Below, one piece after another: positions 1-8,007 of a stretch of 39,629 nt of DNA (positions are counted from its first letter, which is position 1; each line of letters opens with the position of its first letter). This stretch comes from an uncultured Ruminococcus sp. (lineage in GTDB: Bacteria > Bacillota > Clostridia > Oscillospirales > CAG-272). The stretch is taken from assembly GCA_902778725.1 (NCBI GenBank), contig CACYYS010000012.1, positions 1 through 39,629 on the forward strand. The letters run 5' to 3'. The translations under genes were made by a program, and so were the position numbers. The notes beneath the pieces are model-generated. The model saw only the letters and a list, made by a program, of their open reading frames with translations. It had not been told where the DNA came from and did no database searches.

Positions 1-260
1 CGCTGATCCGTAAGACCCTTGCAAAGGTCGTCGGAGACAGGGTCAGGCTGGTCAATCCGGCATATGAGACGGCCAGGGAGCTGGAGGAAATGCTGGGGAG
101 CCGGGGCCTGCTGGCCGAGGAAAGACCGGCGCTGGGCTCGGCGGACAGCCAGTACTCCTTCTTTGTCAGCGATATGGCGGACAAATTCCAGCAGTTCGCC
201 AATTCCATCATCAAATATGGGATTCTGTCTGCCAAGACGATCAATATCGAGGAATACTGA
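1..260 (+). CDS. murI: Glutamate racemase, C-terminal fragment (runs off the left edge)
   Basis: The open frame enters from the left edge and stops at TGA 258-260. It reads LIRKTLAKVVGDRVRLVNPAYETA and ends in SIIKYGILSAKTINIEEY, which is the C-terminal pattern of MurI (VNPAYETA, then SDxAxxFxxFANSI, then a terminal NIEEY). MurI interconverts L- and D-glutamate in the cytoplasm to supply D-Glu for peptidoglycan. Only about 85 residues are present, so the catalytic cysteines cannot be inspected. The neighbour downstream, a DUF1934 gene, commonly follows murI in Lachnospiraceae, which supports both calls. Confidence 0.8.
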   Translation, partial: LIRKTLAKVVGDRVRLVNPAYETARELEEMLGSRGLLAEERPALGSADSQYSFFVSDMADKFQQFANSIIKYGILSAKTINIEEY

Positions 261-305
261 AAAGGCGCCTTTATCAGGAAGAATTTTATAACGGAAATAA
301 GTCAG

Positions 306-365
306 GGCCTGCCGGAAGAACGGCAGGTCCTGCTGTTTACAGGAAGGGCCGGTTCCGGGACCGGC
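306..365 (+). other. Two intercistronic hairpins between murI and the DUF1934 gene
   Basis: Two inverted repeats sit one after the other. The first pairs 306-314 with 321-329 (9 bp, one G-T pair) and the second pairs 348-353 with 360-365 (6 bp). Neither is followed by a T run, so these are not clear intrinsic terminators. They may act on mRNA stability or be weak terminators. The second ends 17 bases before the next start codon. Confidence 0.35.
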
Positions 366-381
366 AGACAGGGTCAGGCAT

Positions 382-801
382 ATGGAAAAAATCAGGCTGC
401 GGATCAGCGGAGAACAGACAGATGAAGCGGGAAACGTGGACAGGAATGAGACGGCGGCGGAAGGAATCCTCTTCCGTGAGGGTAACTGCTTCCGGGTGGA
501 ATACACAGAAAGGCCCTCAGAAGGGACGGATACAGTCCGGAGCAGGCTGCTGCTTTCAGAAGGCGGTATGGAAATGGTCAGGGAAGGCGCCCTGCGCAGC
601 CATATGACCTTTCAGCCGGGTCATTCCTGCCGTACGGAGTATGGGACTCCCTTCGGAAGCATGTTCATGGAGATCGAAACAGAATTTTACCGGCTGCTGG
701 AGCGAAAAAAAAGCATCCATGCCAGAGCCCGTTACAGGCTCCGCATGGATGCCGGATATTCGATTTCCTGCGCTGTGACTGTCAGGATCGATCTTATTTG
801 A
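382..801 (+). CDS. DUF1934 family protein (YwiB-like)
   Basis: This 139-residue protein matches the DUF1934/YwiB pattern: a small cytoplasmic beta-barrel related to the lipocalin fold. Recognisable parts are the opening ISGEQTDEAG, the central LLLSEGGMEMVREGA, the FQPGHSCRTEYGTPFGSMFMEIET block, and the final RYRLRMDAG with alternating polar and apolar residues. The molecular function of the family is not established. It follows murI on the same strand, as in related genomes where argS often comes next; here a convergent gene occupies that place. Its 3' end overlaps the stop of the next, opposite-strand gene by 8 bases. I saw no strong ribosome binding site. Confidence 0.75.
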   Translation: MEKIRLRISGEQTDEAGNVDRNETAAEGILFREGNCFRVEYTERPSEGTDTVRSRLLLSEGGMEMVREGALRSHMTFQPGHSCRTEYGTPFGSMFMEIETEFYRLLERKKSIHARARYRLRMDAGYSISCAVTVRIDLI

Positions 802-1276
802 CGGATTTGGCACCGGCCTTTTCCTGCAGGCGGTCCATGGTGCGTCCCCACCAGCCTTTTTTCTTCGGCGGTTCCGTAGAGACCAGTCTTTTGCCTTTCA
901 TGGTCCTGGCGCCGACGATATAAATACCGCTGACGTCCGCTTTGATCTGGGTCTTTAAGGGAATGGTATCAAAAATGCCTTCATCGCAGACCATATTGAC
1001 GATCTGGGGACCGACCTTGGCTTTGACGATCGGCAGCTTGCCGCGTCTGGCGTACCAGGGGGTCGAATCAATGACCTGCTGGGGAAGACCGGATTCCTTG
1101 AGCTTGAGCTTTTTCTTATCAATGACAAGCAGCGTTACGGTCTGCTTGTTCTGGTCGATCATGGCCTGGCTCTCATCCTGTTTCTTCTGCAGCCGCTGGC
1201 CGATAAAATAAAGCGCGATCATGGCGGCGATCAGGATCGCAAGGATTATCAGTAAAACGATTGTAATTTTACTCAC
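794..1276 (-). CDS. Single-pass membrane-anchored protein of unknown function
   Basis: A 160-residue protein with one N-terminal membrane helix (about residues 5-26) followed by a basic segment (QRLQKKQ) and a soluble domain. The helix and positive charge suggest that the C-terminal part stays in the cytoplasm. I do not recognise a catalytic motif; small proteins of this shape occur in Lachnospiraceae genomes. The start is GTG at 1274-1276, chosen because GGGAGG lies 9 bases upstream. Its stop overlaps the end of the convergent DUF1934 gene. It is the only minus-strand gene in the left piece. Confidence 0.6.
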   Translation of the reverse strand: MSKITIVLLIILAILIAAMIALYFIGQRLQKKQDESQAMIDQNKQTVTLLVIDKKKLKLKESGLPQQVIDSTPWYARRGKLPIVKAKVGPQIVNMVCDEGIFDTIPLKTQIKADVSGIYIVGARTMKGKRLVSTEPPKKKGWWGRTMDRLQEKAGAKSVK

Positions 1277-1501
1277 TCTGTATAGCCTCCCGTTCAGAGA
1301 TTGCCGTTTTCACGGATTCTCTGTGATTTTGGACTGTCGGATGATCGTGAAAAAAATGATTCATGTTATCGGGAACAGTCAAAAAGTATTTTAACATTGT
1401 TTGTAAAGCAAGGCAATATTGGAAATGTTATAAAAAAATGAACTGGATCCGCAGGTCCTTACAGGTGAATGTGAAGGGTTTGTGAACAGGGTAAAATAGA
1501 C

Positions 1502-1530
1502 TTTTAACCTTTGATTCGGTGTGTTAGAAT
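1502..1530 (+). promoter_or_regulatory. Candidate promoter of the foldase lipoprotein gene
   Basis: TAGAAT at 1525-1530 is preceded by TGT, giving an extended -10. A weak -35 (TTTTAA, 1502-1507) lies 17 bases upstream. The leader to the ATG at 1637 is about 100 bases and includes a 6-bp hairpin (TCCCGG/CCGGGA). The rest of the gene-free stretch 1277-1636 is A+T-rich; I see no other convincing element in it. Confidence 0.4.
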
Positions 1531-1636
1531 GATATAGCTGTTGAATGAATCCAGATTTGTTCCCGGACTGCAAGGGCCGGGAAACAGTTTTCCGCCTGCG
1601 CAGCAGGATTATCATTGTATGAAAAGGAGAAAAAGA

Positions 1637-2977
1637 ATGAAAAAGAGATGGATCAGTATCGCGCTGGTATGTACAACCGCGCTGGCCCTCGCGGCCTGCG
1701 GCGCAAATGCCGGTAAAGAGGAAGCGTCCGGCGCCGGCACAAGCCAGGCGGTCGAAGGCGCCGATACCGGTGAGACGGGATTTGCGGCGGAAGAAAAGAC
1801 ATATCCCGATGAAGCCTATATTATGTTTATCAACCCTTCTGATTATGTGACAGTCGGTGACTACTCAAACCTGTCTGTTGAAGTGACCAGGAAAAGGGAA
1901 GTCACGGATGAGGACGTGGAAAACAGTGTCCAGCAGATCATGGCCAATAACCAGATCGAGACGGAAATCACAGACCGGACAGATGTACGGGAAGGCGACA
2001 TCGTCGACATCGATTACGTCGGAAAAGTGGACGGACAGGAATATGACAATGGAAGCGATCAGGGCCTGCATCTGGAAGTCGGTTCGGATGTCATGGGCAT
2101 CGAAGGCTTCGACGATGGCCTGATCGGCCACAAGAAGGGCGAGACCGTTACGCTGAATCTGACTTTCCCCGAGGACTATGGCACCTCCGACCTGGCAGGC
2201 CAGCCTGTCGTCTTTGAAGTGACCATCAACGGAATCTATACATACACGGAGCCGGAACTGACAGATGAATATATTGCCAGCCTGCAGCTTACGGATGACA
2301 GAGGCAAACTTCTGAAGACAGCGGATGATTTCCGTGCCTATACCAGAGAACAGCTGGAGATGGAAGCCGATACGCAGTTCAAACAGGAATTTCAGCAAAA
2401 GGCGATCGAGCAGCTCAGAACCATTGCTGAGTATAAGGGAGATCTGCCGGAAGCCTACAGGGGCAGGATTTACGACTATTACCATGATGAGATCCAGCAG
2501 GAAGCGGATGTTTCCGGCATGACGATCGAGGAAGTCTGTGAAGCCTACAATATTGATCTGGACAACATTGCGGACACCTATACGAAAGATATGCTGCTCC
2601 TGGCCGCGATCGCGAATCAGGAGGGCGTCAGTGTGGATGAAGCAGGGGCCAGAAAGTATCTGGAGGAGCAGTATACTGCCAACGCGGATTATTTCTCCAT
2701 GATGGGCATGACCTCTTCTGAGGACTACGCTTCCATGGTCGATATCCGGGCAGCCCAGGAATCCCTCCTTCTGAACAGTGTACTGGATCTGCTGCAGGAG
2801 AAGATCAAGATCGTTGAGGTCGAGCCGACAGAAGAAGATCTGGAGGCATTGCCTGATGAAGACTTTGAAATGGGCACGGAAGACCTGAATGAATATGAGG
2901 AAGAGACGGAGGAAGGTCCTAATCCCGAGGATCTGGAGCCTTTAGAGGATATTGAAGACGGCGAAGCGTCTGATTAA
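1637..2977 (+). CDS. Lipid-anchored trigger-factor-like peptidyl-prolyl isomerase
   Basis: This is a 446-residue lipoprotein with a signal peptide and lipobox (LAAC, Cys21). Two trigger factor domains follow. The FKBP-type isomerase domain (roughly residues 110-200) is marked by VREGDIVDIDYVGKVDGQEYDNG, GFDDGLIGHKKGET and LTFPEDYG. The C-terminal helical chaperone domain has TREQLEMEADTQFKQEFQQKAIEQL. The ribosome-docking N-domain of cytosolic trigger factor is absent. The tail is very acidic. It probably folds secreted proteins outside the membrane, a role inferred from the anchor. The ATG at 1637 was chosen because AAAGGAGA sits about 7 bases upstream; an in-frame ATG at 1619 is less well placed. 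Confidence 0.8.
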   Translation: MKKRWISIALVCTTALALAACGANAGKEEASGAGTSQAVEGADTGETGFAAEEKTYPDEAYIMFINPSDYVTVGDYSNLSVEVTRKREVTDEDVENSVQQIMANNQIETEITDRTDVREGDIVDIDYVGKVDGQEYDNGSDQGLHLEVGSDVMGIEGFDDGLIGHKKGETVTLNLTFPEDYGTSDLAGQPVVFEVTINGIYTYTEPELTDEYIASLQLTDDRGKLLKTADDFRAYTREQLEMEADTQFKQEFQQKAIEQLRTIAEYKGDLPEAYRGRIYDYYHDEIQQEADVSGMTIEEVCEAYNIDLDNIADTYTKDMLLLAAIANQEGVSVDEAGARKYLEEQYTANADYFSMMGMTSSEDYASMVDIRAAQESLLLNSVLDLLQEKIKIVEVEPTEEDLEALPDEDFEMGTEDLNEYEEETEEGPNPEDLEPLEDIEDGEASD

Positions 2978-3114
2978 CAGCAGGCAGTAACTATCAGTCA
3001 GTTATTATCAGACAGCATGAAAGATCACAGCAAAGGATCTTCATGAAAAAGGACCGGATCAGTTCTGCCGCCGGACCGGCTGCAGAGCGGATCCCTGAAT
3101 AAAAATAAAGCGCG

Positions 3115-3146
3115 TCGGCGGCAGATGTATCAGGATCTGCCGCCGA
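3115..3146 (+). other. 12-bp stem-loop upstream of asnS
   Basis: Positions 3115-3126 and 3135-3146 are perfect inverted repeats with an 8-base loop. No T run follows directly, so it is not a textbook terminator of the foldase gene. A second, A+T-rich hairpin (3173-3179 with 3185-3191) lies just before the asnS ribosome binding site. I see no T-box specifier or antiterminator sequence here. Confidence 0.45.
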
Positions 3147-3206
3147 TGTATGTGCGAATAGGAAATAAATAAAGCTTTTTATATAAAAGCTGCGTATGGA
3201 GGAATT

Positions 3207-3518
3207 ATGAGAGACCAATATCAGCTGACAGAAATCAGAGATCTGTTCGCGGACCCTGCCGCGTTCGATGGCAAAAAGATCACAGCCGGCGGCTGGATCC
3301 GAAACAACCGTGACTCCAAGGCGATCGGATTTATCGTGCTCAATGACGGTACCTGCTTCAAGACCCTGCAGGTCGTTTACAGCAAAGAGCTGGAGAATTT
3401 CGCGGCCGTAGCCAAACTGAATGTCGGCTCCGCGATCCTGGCGACCGGTACCATCGTCGCGACGCCCGGTGCCAAACAGCCCTTTGAAATGCAGGCTGAG
3501 CAGATCGAGATCGAGGGC
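3207..3518 (+). CDS. asnS: Asparagine-tRNA ligase, N-terminal fragment cut at the chimeric junction
   Basis: The first ~104 residues are the anticodon-binding OB fold of class IIb AsnRS: GKKITAGGWIRNNRDSKAIGF, VLNDGTCFKTLQVVY, LNVGSAILATGTIVATPGAKQPFEMQAEQIEIEG. The expected continuation (a YPLQKKRH-type sequence leading into the class II catalytic core) is missing. From about 3519 the frame reads through the antisense strand of an unrelated gene to a stop at 5255, and that extension should not be annotated as protein. The start ATG has GGAGGA about 4 bases upstream. Intact AsnRS is about 460 residues, so this fragment cannot charge tRNA. Confidence 0.85.
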
Positions 3519-3520
3519 GG
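3507..3520. other. Breakpoint between two unrelated genome pieces
   Basis: Left of this point the DNA encodes AsnRS on the plus strand; right of it the minus strand encodes an ApbE-like protein. Both reading frames lose family resemblance in the same dozen bases. The sequence here is a short GAGATCGAG-type repeat that would fit either gene. Base composition and codon use also change: the left is moderate G+C, the right is G+C-rich and favours codons such as CTC, GTC, CGC and GCG. Confidence 0.75.
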
Positions 3521-4223
3521 GAACGTCCCCGCCGAGCCGGTCGAGGAACGCGGTATAAGCGGCGCTGTACGTCAGCGCGACCGTCTTTTTCTCCCGGTCG
3601 AAGGCAAGGGCGCCGACGCCGTTCTCCCGGATCAGAGCGGAAAGCTCCCGGAGGAGCTCCGCCGTTTCCCGGTCCGCGGCGGGATCACGCCGCTCCTGCT
3701 CGTAGCCGTAGATGAGAGACTCCCGCCAGGCGCGGACGGCGCCGCCGAGGACGCTGTACCCTTCCCCGCGCGCCGTCTTCTCCCACGCGTCCGAGAGGAC
3801 GGAAAAGAGCGCGTCGGAGACGGCGAGGGGCGTCCCTCTCTGCTTTGTCAGCGAGGCGAGGTTGACTACGCCGGGATAGGTATGCTCCGGATCGAAGAGG
3901 CGGAAGCTCTCCTTCTGGAGCGCGGTATACGCCTCTTTCACTTCCTGTTTCCGGGTCTTGATCTCGCCGCTGGAGCCGGTAAAGGTGTAAACGAGGCTCA
4001 TACCGGCGTTGTAGTAGGGCAGGTCCGCGTCCGGATCGGTGACGATCTCCTGCGGTCCCGGCTCCTGATAGCCCATCCGGTAGACGCCGTAGCCGATCGA
4101 AGACAGGGCGATCGCGAGCGCGGCGAAAAAGAGGACGAGCCGGACGACGTTCTTTTTATCGGAAAAGATGGGCTTGTCCTCCGCCGGAAGCAGCGGCTTT
4201 TCGATTTTTTCCTGTTTTTTCAT
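3519..4223 (-). CDS. Membrane-anchored ApbE-like (FAD:protein FMN transferase family) protein, 3' end lost at the junction
   Basis: About 235 residues remain. There is an N-terminal cytoplasmic stretch, one membrane helix (about residues 27-48) and then an external domain. Its order resembles ApbE: PYYNAGMSLVYTFTG, a helix, FDPEHTYPGVVNLASLTKQRGTPLAVSDALFSVLSDAW, then GAVRAWRE. ApbE proteins attach FMN to target proteins outside the membrane. The segment carrying the FAD/Mg-binding residues lies beyond the break, so activity cannot be judged. The open frame continues to 2994, but that extension is antisense asnS. The ATG at 4223 lies just after a terminator and no ribosome binding site is visible. 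Confidence 0.5.
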
Positions 4224-4229
4224 CGTTTC

Positions 4230-4262
4230 AAAAAACGGCGGACCGCAGAGCGATCCGCCGTT
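4230..4262 (-). terminator. Intrinsic terminator after oppF
   Basis: The 9-bp arms AACGGCGGA (4234-4242) and TCCGCCGTT (4254-4262) are followed on the minus strand by six T residues. It ends the opp operon. It also lies only 7 bases before the start codon of the ApbE-like gene, which therefore depends on read-through or an internal promoter. Confidence 0.8.
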
Positions 4263-4271
4263 CTTCCTTTT

Positions 4272-5222
4272 TTAATTTCCGAAACGGATCTTTTTGTATT
4301 CCTCGATCTCCTTTGCGTTGCCGAAGACCATGTGACCGTTGCCGATGTCGCAGAGCTGCGGCTCGTCGGTGGAATAGTCGTGTATCGAGGGATCGTATAC
4401 AAAAAGCTTTTTCTTCTTTTCGATGATCGGATCGGGGATCGGGATCGCCGAGAAGAGGGACTTGGTGTAGGGGTGGAGCGGATAGGCGAACAGCTCCTCC
4501 GTCTCCGCGATCTCCATGATGCGTCCCTTGTAGATGACGACGATCCGGTCGCTGATAAAGCGGACGATGGAGAGGTCGTGCGCGATGAAGAGGTAGGTCA
4601 GCCCGCGCTCCTGCTGGAACTTCTTCAGCAGGTTGAGGACCTGGGCGCGGATGGAAACGTCCAGAGCGGAGATCGGCTCGTCGGCGACGATGAACTCCGG
4701 CTCCATCACGATGGAACGCGCAAGCCCGACGCGCTGCCGCTGCCCGCCGGAGAACTCGTGCGGATACCGGGTAAGGTGCTCCGGGAGGAGCCCGACGTCG
4801 CGGGTGATCTTTTCGATCTTGGAGATCCGGTCCTTTTCGTCCTTATAGAGGTGGAAGTTGTAGAGGCCCTCCGAGATGATGTACTCGATCGTGGCGCGCT
4901 CGTTGAGGGAGGCGGCGGGATCCTGGAAGATCATCTGGATCTTGCGGATGACCTCGCGGTCCTCGGCGCGGGAGAGCTTGCCGGAGATCTTCTTCCCGTC
5001 GTACCAGATCTCCCCGCTCGAGCAGGGGTTGATCCGGACGATGGCGCGTCCGATCGTCGTTTTGCCGGAGCCGGACTCGCCGACAAGCGAAAGGGTCTCC
5101 CCTTTGTAGATGTCAAAGCTGACGTTGTCGACCGCTTTGAACGCCTTTTTCTTGCGGCCGAAGACCACGCTGAGGTTCCTGATCGAGAGGAGGACTTGCT
5201 TTTCGTTTTGCGTTTCAGCCAT
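4272..5222 (-). CDS. oppF: Oligopeptide ABC transporter ATPase OppF
   Basis: A 316-residue ABC ATPase of the Opp/Dpp type, one of two nucleotide-binding subunits powering peptide import. Walker A is GESGSGKTT (48-56), the Q-loop glutamine is 100 (FQDP), the signature is FSGGQRQR (157-164), Walker B ends in VADEP (179-183) and the switch histidine is 215 (AHD). The C-terminal oligopeptide-transporter extension ([15 protein letters not shown]) is present, but I do not see the cysteine cluster some OppF proteins carry. It starts 11 bases after oppD. Both oppD and oppF have the same leader, AAGGAGGCAGAAC before ATG. It is the last gene before the terminator. Confidence 0.93.
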   Translation of the reverse strand: MAETQNEKQVLLSIRNLSVVFGRKKKAFKAVDNVSFDIYKGETLSLVGESGSGKTTIGRAIVRINPCSSGEIWYDGKKISGKLSRAEDREVIRKIQMIFQDPAASLNERATIEYIISEGLYNFHLYKDEKDRISKIEKITRDVGLLPEHLTRYPHEFSGGQRQRVGLARSIVMEPEFIVADEPISALDVSIRAQVLNLLKKFQQERGLTYLFIAHDLSIVRFISDRIVVIYKGRIMEIAETEELFAYPLHPYTKSLFSAIPIPDPIIEKKKKLFVYDPSIHDYSTDEPQLCDIGNGHMVFGNAKEIEEYKKIRFGN

Positions 5223-5233
5223 GTTCTGCCTCC

Positions 5234-7027
5234 TTACGAATCAAACTCGATATAGGTCTTGCTGATCTTCTCGTGCAGGTCGCGGATGTTCTCCGGCGCC
5301 TCGACCTTCGGCGCGCGCGGATCGAGCAGCCAGGTCTTGGCCCAGTGCGTATCGCTCACCCGGAACATCGGCGGCTCCTCGACAAAGTCGATCGCCATCG
5401 CGTAGCTGCTGCGCTGGGCAAACGCGTCGCCCGTGATCTTGTTATAGAGCGAGGGCGGCGTGCCGGGGATGCTGAAGAGGTCCGTCCCCTTCTGACAGAG
5501 CTGCGGCAGAGAGGAGAGCAGCGCCCAGGTGTAGGGGTGGCGCGGATCGTAGAAGATATCCTCGACCGTGCCGAGCTCGACGATCTGCCCGCCGTAAAGA
5601 ACGGCGACGCGCTCCGCCACGTTGGCGACGACCCCGAGGTCGTGCGTGATATAGACGGTGGTAAAACCGAGATCGCGCTGCAGATCCTTGATCAGCCGCA
5701 GGATCTGCGCCTGAATCGTCACGTCGAGCGCGGTGGTCGGCTCGTCGCAGATCAGAATCTTCGGCTGGCAGGAGAGCGCGATCGCGATCACGATACGCTG
5801 CCGCATCCCGCCGGAATACTCAAAGGGATAGTCGTTGAAGCGTTTTTCCGGGTCGGGGATCCCGACCTTTGCCATGATGTCGAGCGTGCGCTGACGCGCC
5901 TCGGCGTTCGAGCATTTCTGGTGCTTCAGGATGACCGTCATGATCTGCTTGCCGATGGTGATAACGGGGTTGAGCGAGGTCATCGGATCCTGGAATACGG
6001 TGGCGATGCGGCGCCCGCGGATCTGCTGCCAGTCGTTGGTGTACTTGATCTTCGCGCAGTCGAGGATCGCGTATCCGTGCAGAGCCGTCGGCTCCTCGCC
6101 GCGGTACTCGACGCGGAAAACCGCCGCCTCAAAGACCCGGTTGAGAGCCTCCGGATCGTTCAGATCCACGCCCGTCGTCATCGCGAGACGAAACGCCTTT
6201 TTCAGTTTGAAAAGGAAAACCAGCTGCTTGCGGAAAGGGTAACGGCCGATCGAGAGGAGGATCTCCTGGGCGATGCGGTGGTTGCGCGTCAGCACGTCCT
6301 CGCGCAGTCCGAGGGGATTATCCGCCGTGGCCGGAACGTCGGGCGTTTTGATCTTCTGCTCCCGCAGGGCGGTGAGCCGGGCGATCTCGTCCTTGTGGGC
6401 GGTTGCCTTGGAAGAGTCCGCCGCATAGGCGCTCTTGCGGCTCGCAAGCAATTCGTCGCGATCCTTCTCGAGCGCCGCCTTTTCCTGTTTGAGGGAGGCG
6501 ATGGCGGCGACCGTCTTTTCATGCTCGGCGGCGTCCGCTTTTTTGTCGAGAGTCCAGAGATAGTTCTGCCGGTCGATCACGTCCCCTTCCTTGTCCGCGA
6601 TCCGGGCGGCGAAATCCGCCTCCTCGTCGAGGCTGAGACCCTGCTCGTGCCGGATCTGCTCCCGCAGAGCGGAAAGCTCATTGTACTCGACGGCGCCGCG
6701 CTCGAGCGGCGAGTAACCGTTGAGCCATTTTTCCACGCTCTTCAGCGTGCGGCGGTTGCGGGAGGTGAGCTTGACGTCGGTGACGGAGAGCTCGTCGTCC
6801 GAGAAGATGATCGAGCCCTGGGGAATGAAGCCGTTGGAGTCGAGCATCCCGGCAAAGGTCTTGGTAAGGACCGACTTGCCGGAGCCGGACTCGCCGACGA
6901 TGGCGATCGACTCGTTTTCATAGATATCGAGGCTGACGTTGCGGATCGCGGTGAGGATACGTCCGCGGACGTTGAACTTGACGACAACGTCGCGCAGGGA
7001 GAGGAGGACTTTCTTTTCTTCGTTCAT
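5234..7027 (-). CDS. oppD: Oligopeptide ABC transporter ATPase OppD with a large internal insertion
   Basis: This protein has 597 residues, against about 330-350 for usual OppD. All ABC motifs are intact: Walker A GESGSGKS (45-52), Q-loop Gln346 (TVFQDP), signature YSGGMRQR (404-411), Walker B ILICDEP (424-430), H-loop His462. The C-terminal [14 protein letters not shown] block is normal. The extra length lies between Walker A and the Q-loop, where about 295 residues replace the usual 55-60. The insert (roughly 80-330) is highly charged, with a predicted coiled coil near 165-225 ([20 protein letters not shown]). The frame is open throughout, so this is a domain insertion, not a frameshift. 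Gap to oppC is 11 bases. Confidence 0.9.
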   Translation of the reverse strand: MNEEKKVLLSLRDVVVKFNVRGRILTAIRNVSLDIYENESIAIVGESGSGKSVLTKTFAGMLDSNGFIPQGSIIFSDDELSVTDVKLTSRNRRTLKSVEKWLNGYSPLERGAVEYNELSALREQIRHEQGLSLDEEADFAARIADKEGDVIDRQNYLWTLDKKADAAEHEKTVAAIASLKQEKAALEKDRDELLASRKSAYAADSSKATAHKDEIARLTALREQKIKTPDVPATADNPLGLREDVLTRNHRIAQEILLSIGRYPFRKQLVFLFKLKKAFRLAMTTGVDLNDPEALNRVFEAAVFRVEYRGEEPTALHGYAILDCAKIKYTNDWQQIRGRRIATVFQDPMTSLNPVITIGKQIMTVILKHQKCSNAEARQRTLDIMAKVGIPDPEKRFNDYPFEYSGGMRQRIVIAIALSCQPKILICDEPTTALDVTIQAQILRLIKDLQRDLGFTTVYITHDLGVVANVAERVAVLYGGQIVELGTVEDIFYDPRHPYTWALLSSLPQLCQKGTDLFSIPGTPPSLYNKITGDAFAQRSSYAMAIDFVEEPPMFRVSDTHWAKTWLLDPRAPKVEAPENIRDLHEKISKTYIEFDS

Positions 7028-7038
7028 GTTCTGCCTCC

Positions 7039-8007
7039 TTACATATGGGTCCGCGGGTCAGAGGCGTCCGCCAGGTTCTGACCGAGAACGTAGAGGATAA
7101 CGGTGATCGCGGAGGCGATCGCAACGGGAGCCCAGAACGCCCACGGGAAGGTAAGGAAGGCGCTCTGCGCCTCCTCGATCATCCGGCCGAGGGAGGGGAC
7201 CTCCGCCGAGAGGCCGGCGCCGATGTAGGAGAGATAAACTTCCATCGAGATATAGGAAGGAAGCTCGGTCGCAAGCAGGGTAACGATCACGGAGGTAAGG
7301 AACGGCAGAATGTTCTTGGAGATCATACGGGGGATCGGCGTGCCGAGGCAGCGGGAGGCGAGCGAATACTCGCGGTCGCGGATGATCATGACCTGAGTAC
7401 GGAAGAAGTAGGCGATGCCGAGCCAGCCCGTGACCGTCAGCGCGAAGACGAAACTCCAGAAGCCGGAGCCGATGATATAGACCAGAACGATGATGAGAAG
7501 AATGTAGGGGACGTTGGCGATGATGTTGTAGATGACGAGCATCACCGCGTCAAACTTCTTGGAGTAGCCCCAGACCGCGCCCATCACGATGCCGACGAGC
7601 ATATTGATTGCCGCGCAGATCGTTGCGAGCGTCAGAGAGGTACGGGCGGAGGCGACGATGCCGTAGAAGATCGAGTTGCCGAAGTTGCCGGTGCCGAGCA
7701 TCCACTTCAGCGAGAAGCCGCCGTAATATTTTATCGCCTCGGCGGGGCTGAGGTTGAAGGTCTCGGGGTGCATCACGTTTTCCATCAGGTCATATTCCCA
7801 GAAGAGCGGCATCACAAAGGAGGTGATCAGGATCAGCGCGAGGCAGAGCAGAAGAAAGATGTTGATCTTTTTGCGGAAGAAAACGCGGAACACGCTCTTC
7901 CAGTAGGAATAGCGGGGCGCGATGATCTTCTCGGACGCGTTGGGGTCGATCTCGACAAAACGGAAGAGATCGCTCTTGTCCGAAACGGCTTGTGCTGCGT
8001 TTGTCAT
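7039..8007 (-). CDS. oppC: Oligopeptide ABC transporter permease OppC
   Basis: A 322-residue permease with an N-terminal cytoplasmic segment, a first helix near residue 50 (INIFLLLCLALILITSFVMPLF), and the conserved binding-protein-dependent transport region. The EAA loop that contacts the ATPase appears as SLASRCLGTPIPRMISKNILP. Length and order are normal for OppC/DppC. The gene ends in SDPRTHM, a common OppC terminus. It overlaps the end of oppB by 4 bases, suggesting translational coupling. Together with OppB it forms the membrane channel for peptides delivered by OppA. Confidence 0.92.
   Translation of the reverse strand: MTNAAQAVSDKSDLFRFVEIDPNASEKIIAPRYSYWKSVFRVFFRKKINIFLLLCLALILITSFVMPLFWEYDLMENVMHPETFNLSPAEAIKYYGGFSLKWMLGTGNFGNSIFYGIVASARTSLTLATICAAINMLVGIVMGAVWGYSKKFDAVMLVIYNIIANVPYILLIIVLVYIIGSGFWSFVFALTVTGWLGIAYFFRTQVMIIRDREYSLASRCLGTPIPRMISKNILPFLTSVIVTLLATELPSYISMEVYLSYIGAGLSAEVPSLGRMIEEAQSAFLTFPWAFWAPVAIASAITVILYVLGQNLADASDPRTHM

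Noticed and set aside
3100..3206. T-box or other riboswitch upstream of asnS
   Set aside because: Only two simple hairpins are present; there is no room for the T-box specifier loop and no conserved T-box sequence.
2994..3518. C-terminal continuation of the ApbE-like frame on the minus strand
   Set aside because: It is the antisense of asnS and its leader, from the other genome piece; it reads without ApbE features and ends in non-coding DNA.
3519..5255. Long plus-strand extension of the asnS frame
   Set aside because: After residue ~104 it is the antisense of the ApbE-like gene and oppF, Arg/Asp/Val-rich with no family resemblance. The frame stays open only because G+C-rich DNA leaves few stop codons.
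5273..7081. Long plus-strand open frame opposite oppD
   Set aside because: Composition is Arg/Asp/Leu/Val-rich as expected for the reverse strand of a G+C-rich gene; the minus strand has all the ABC ATPase motifs.
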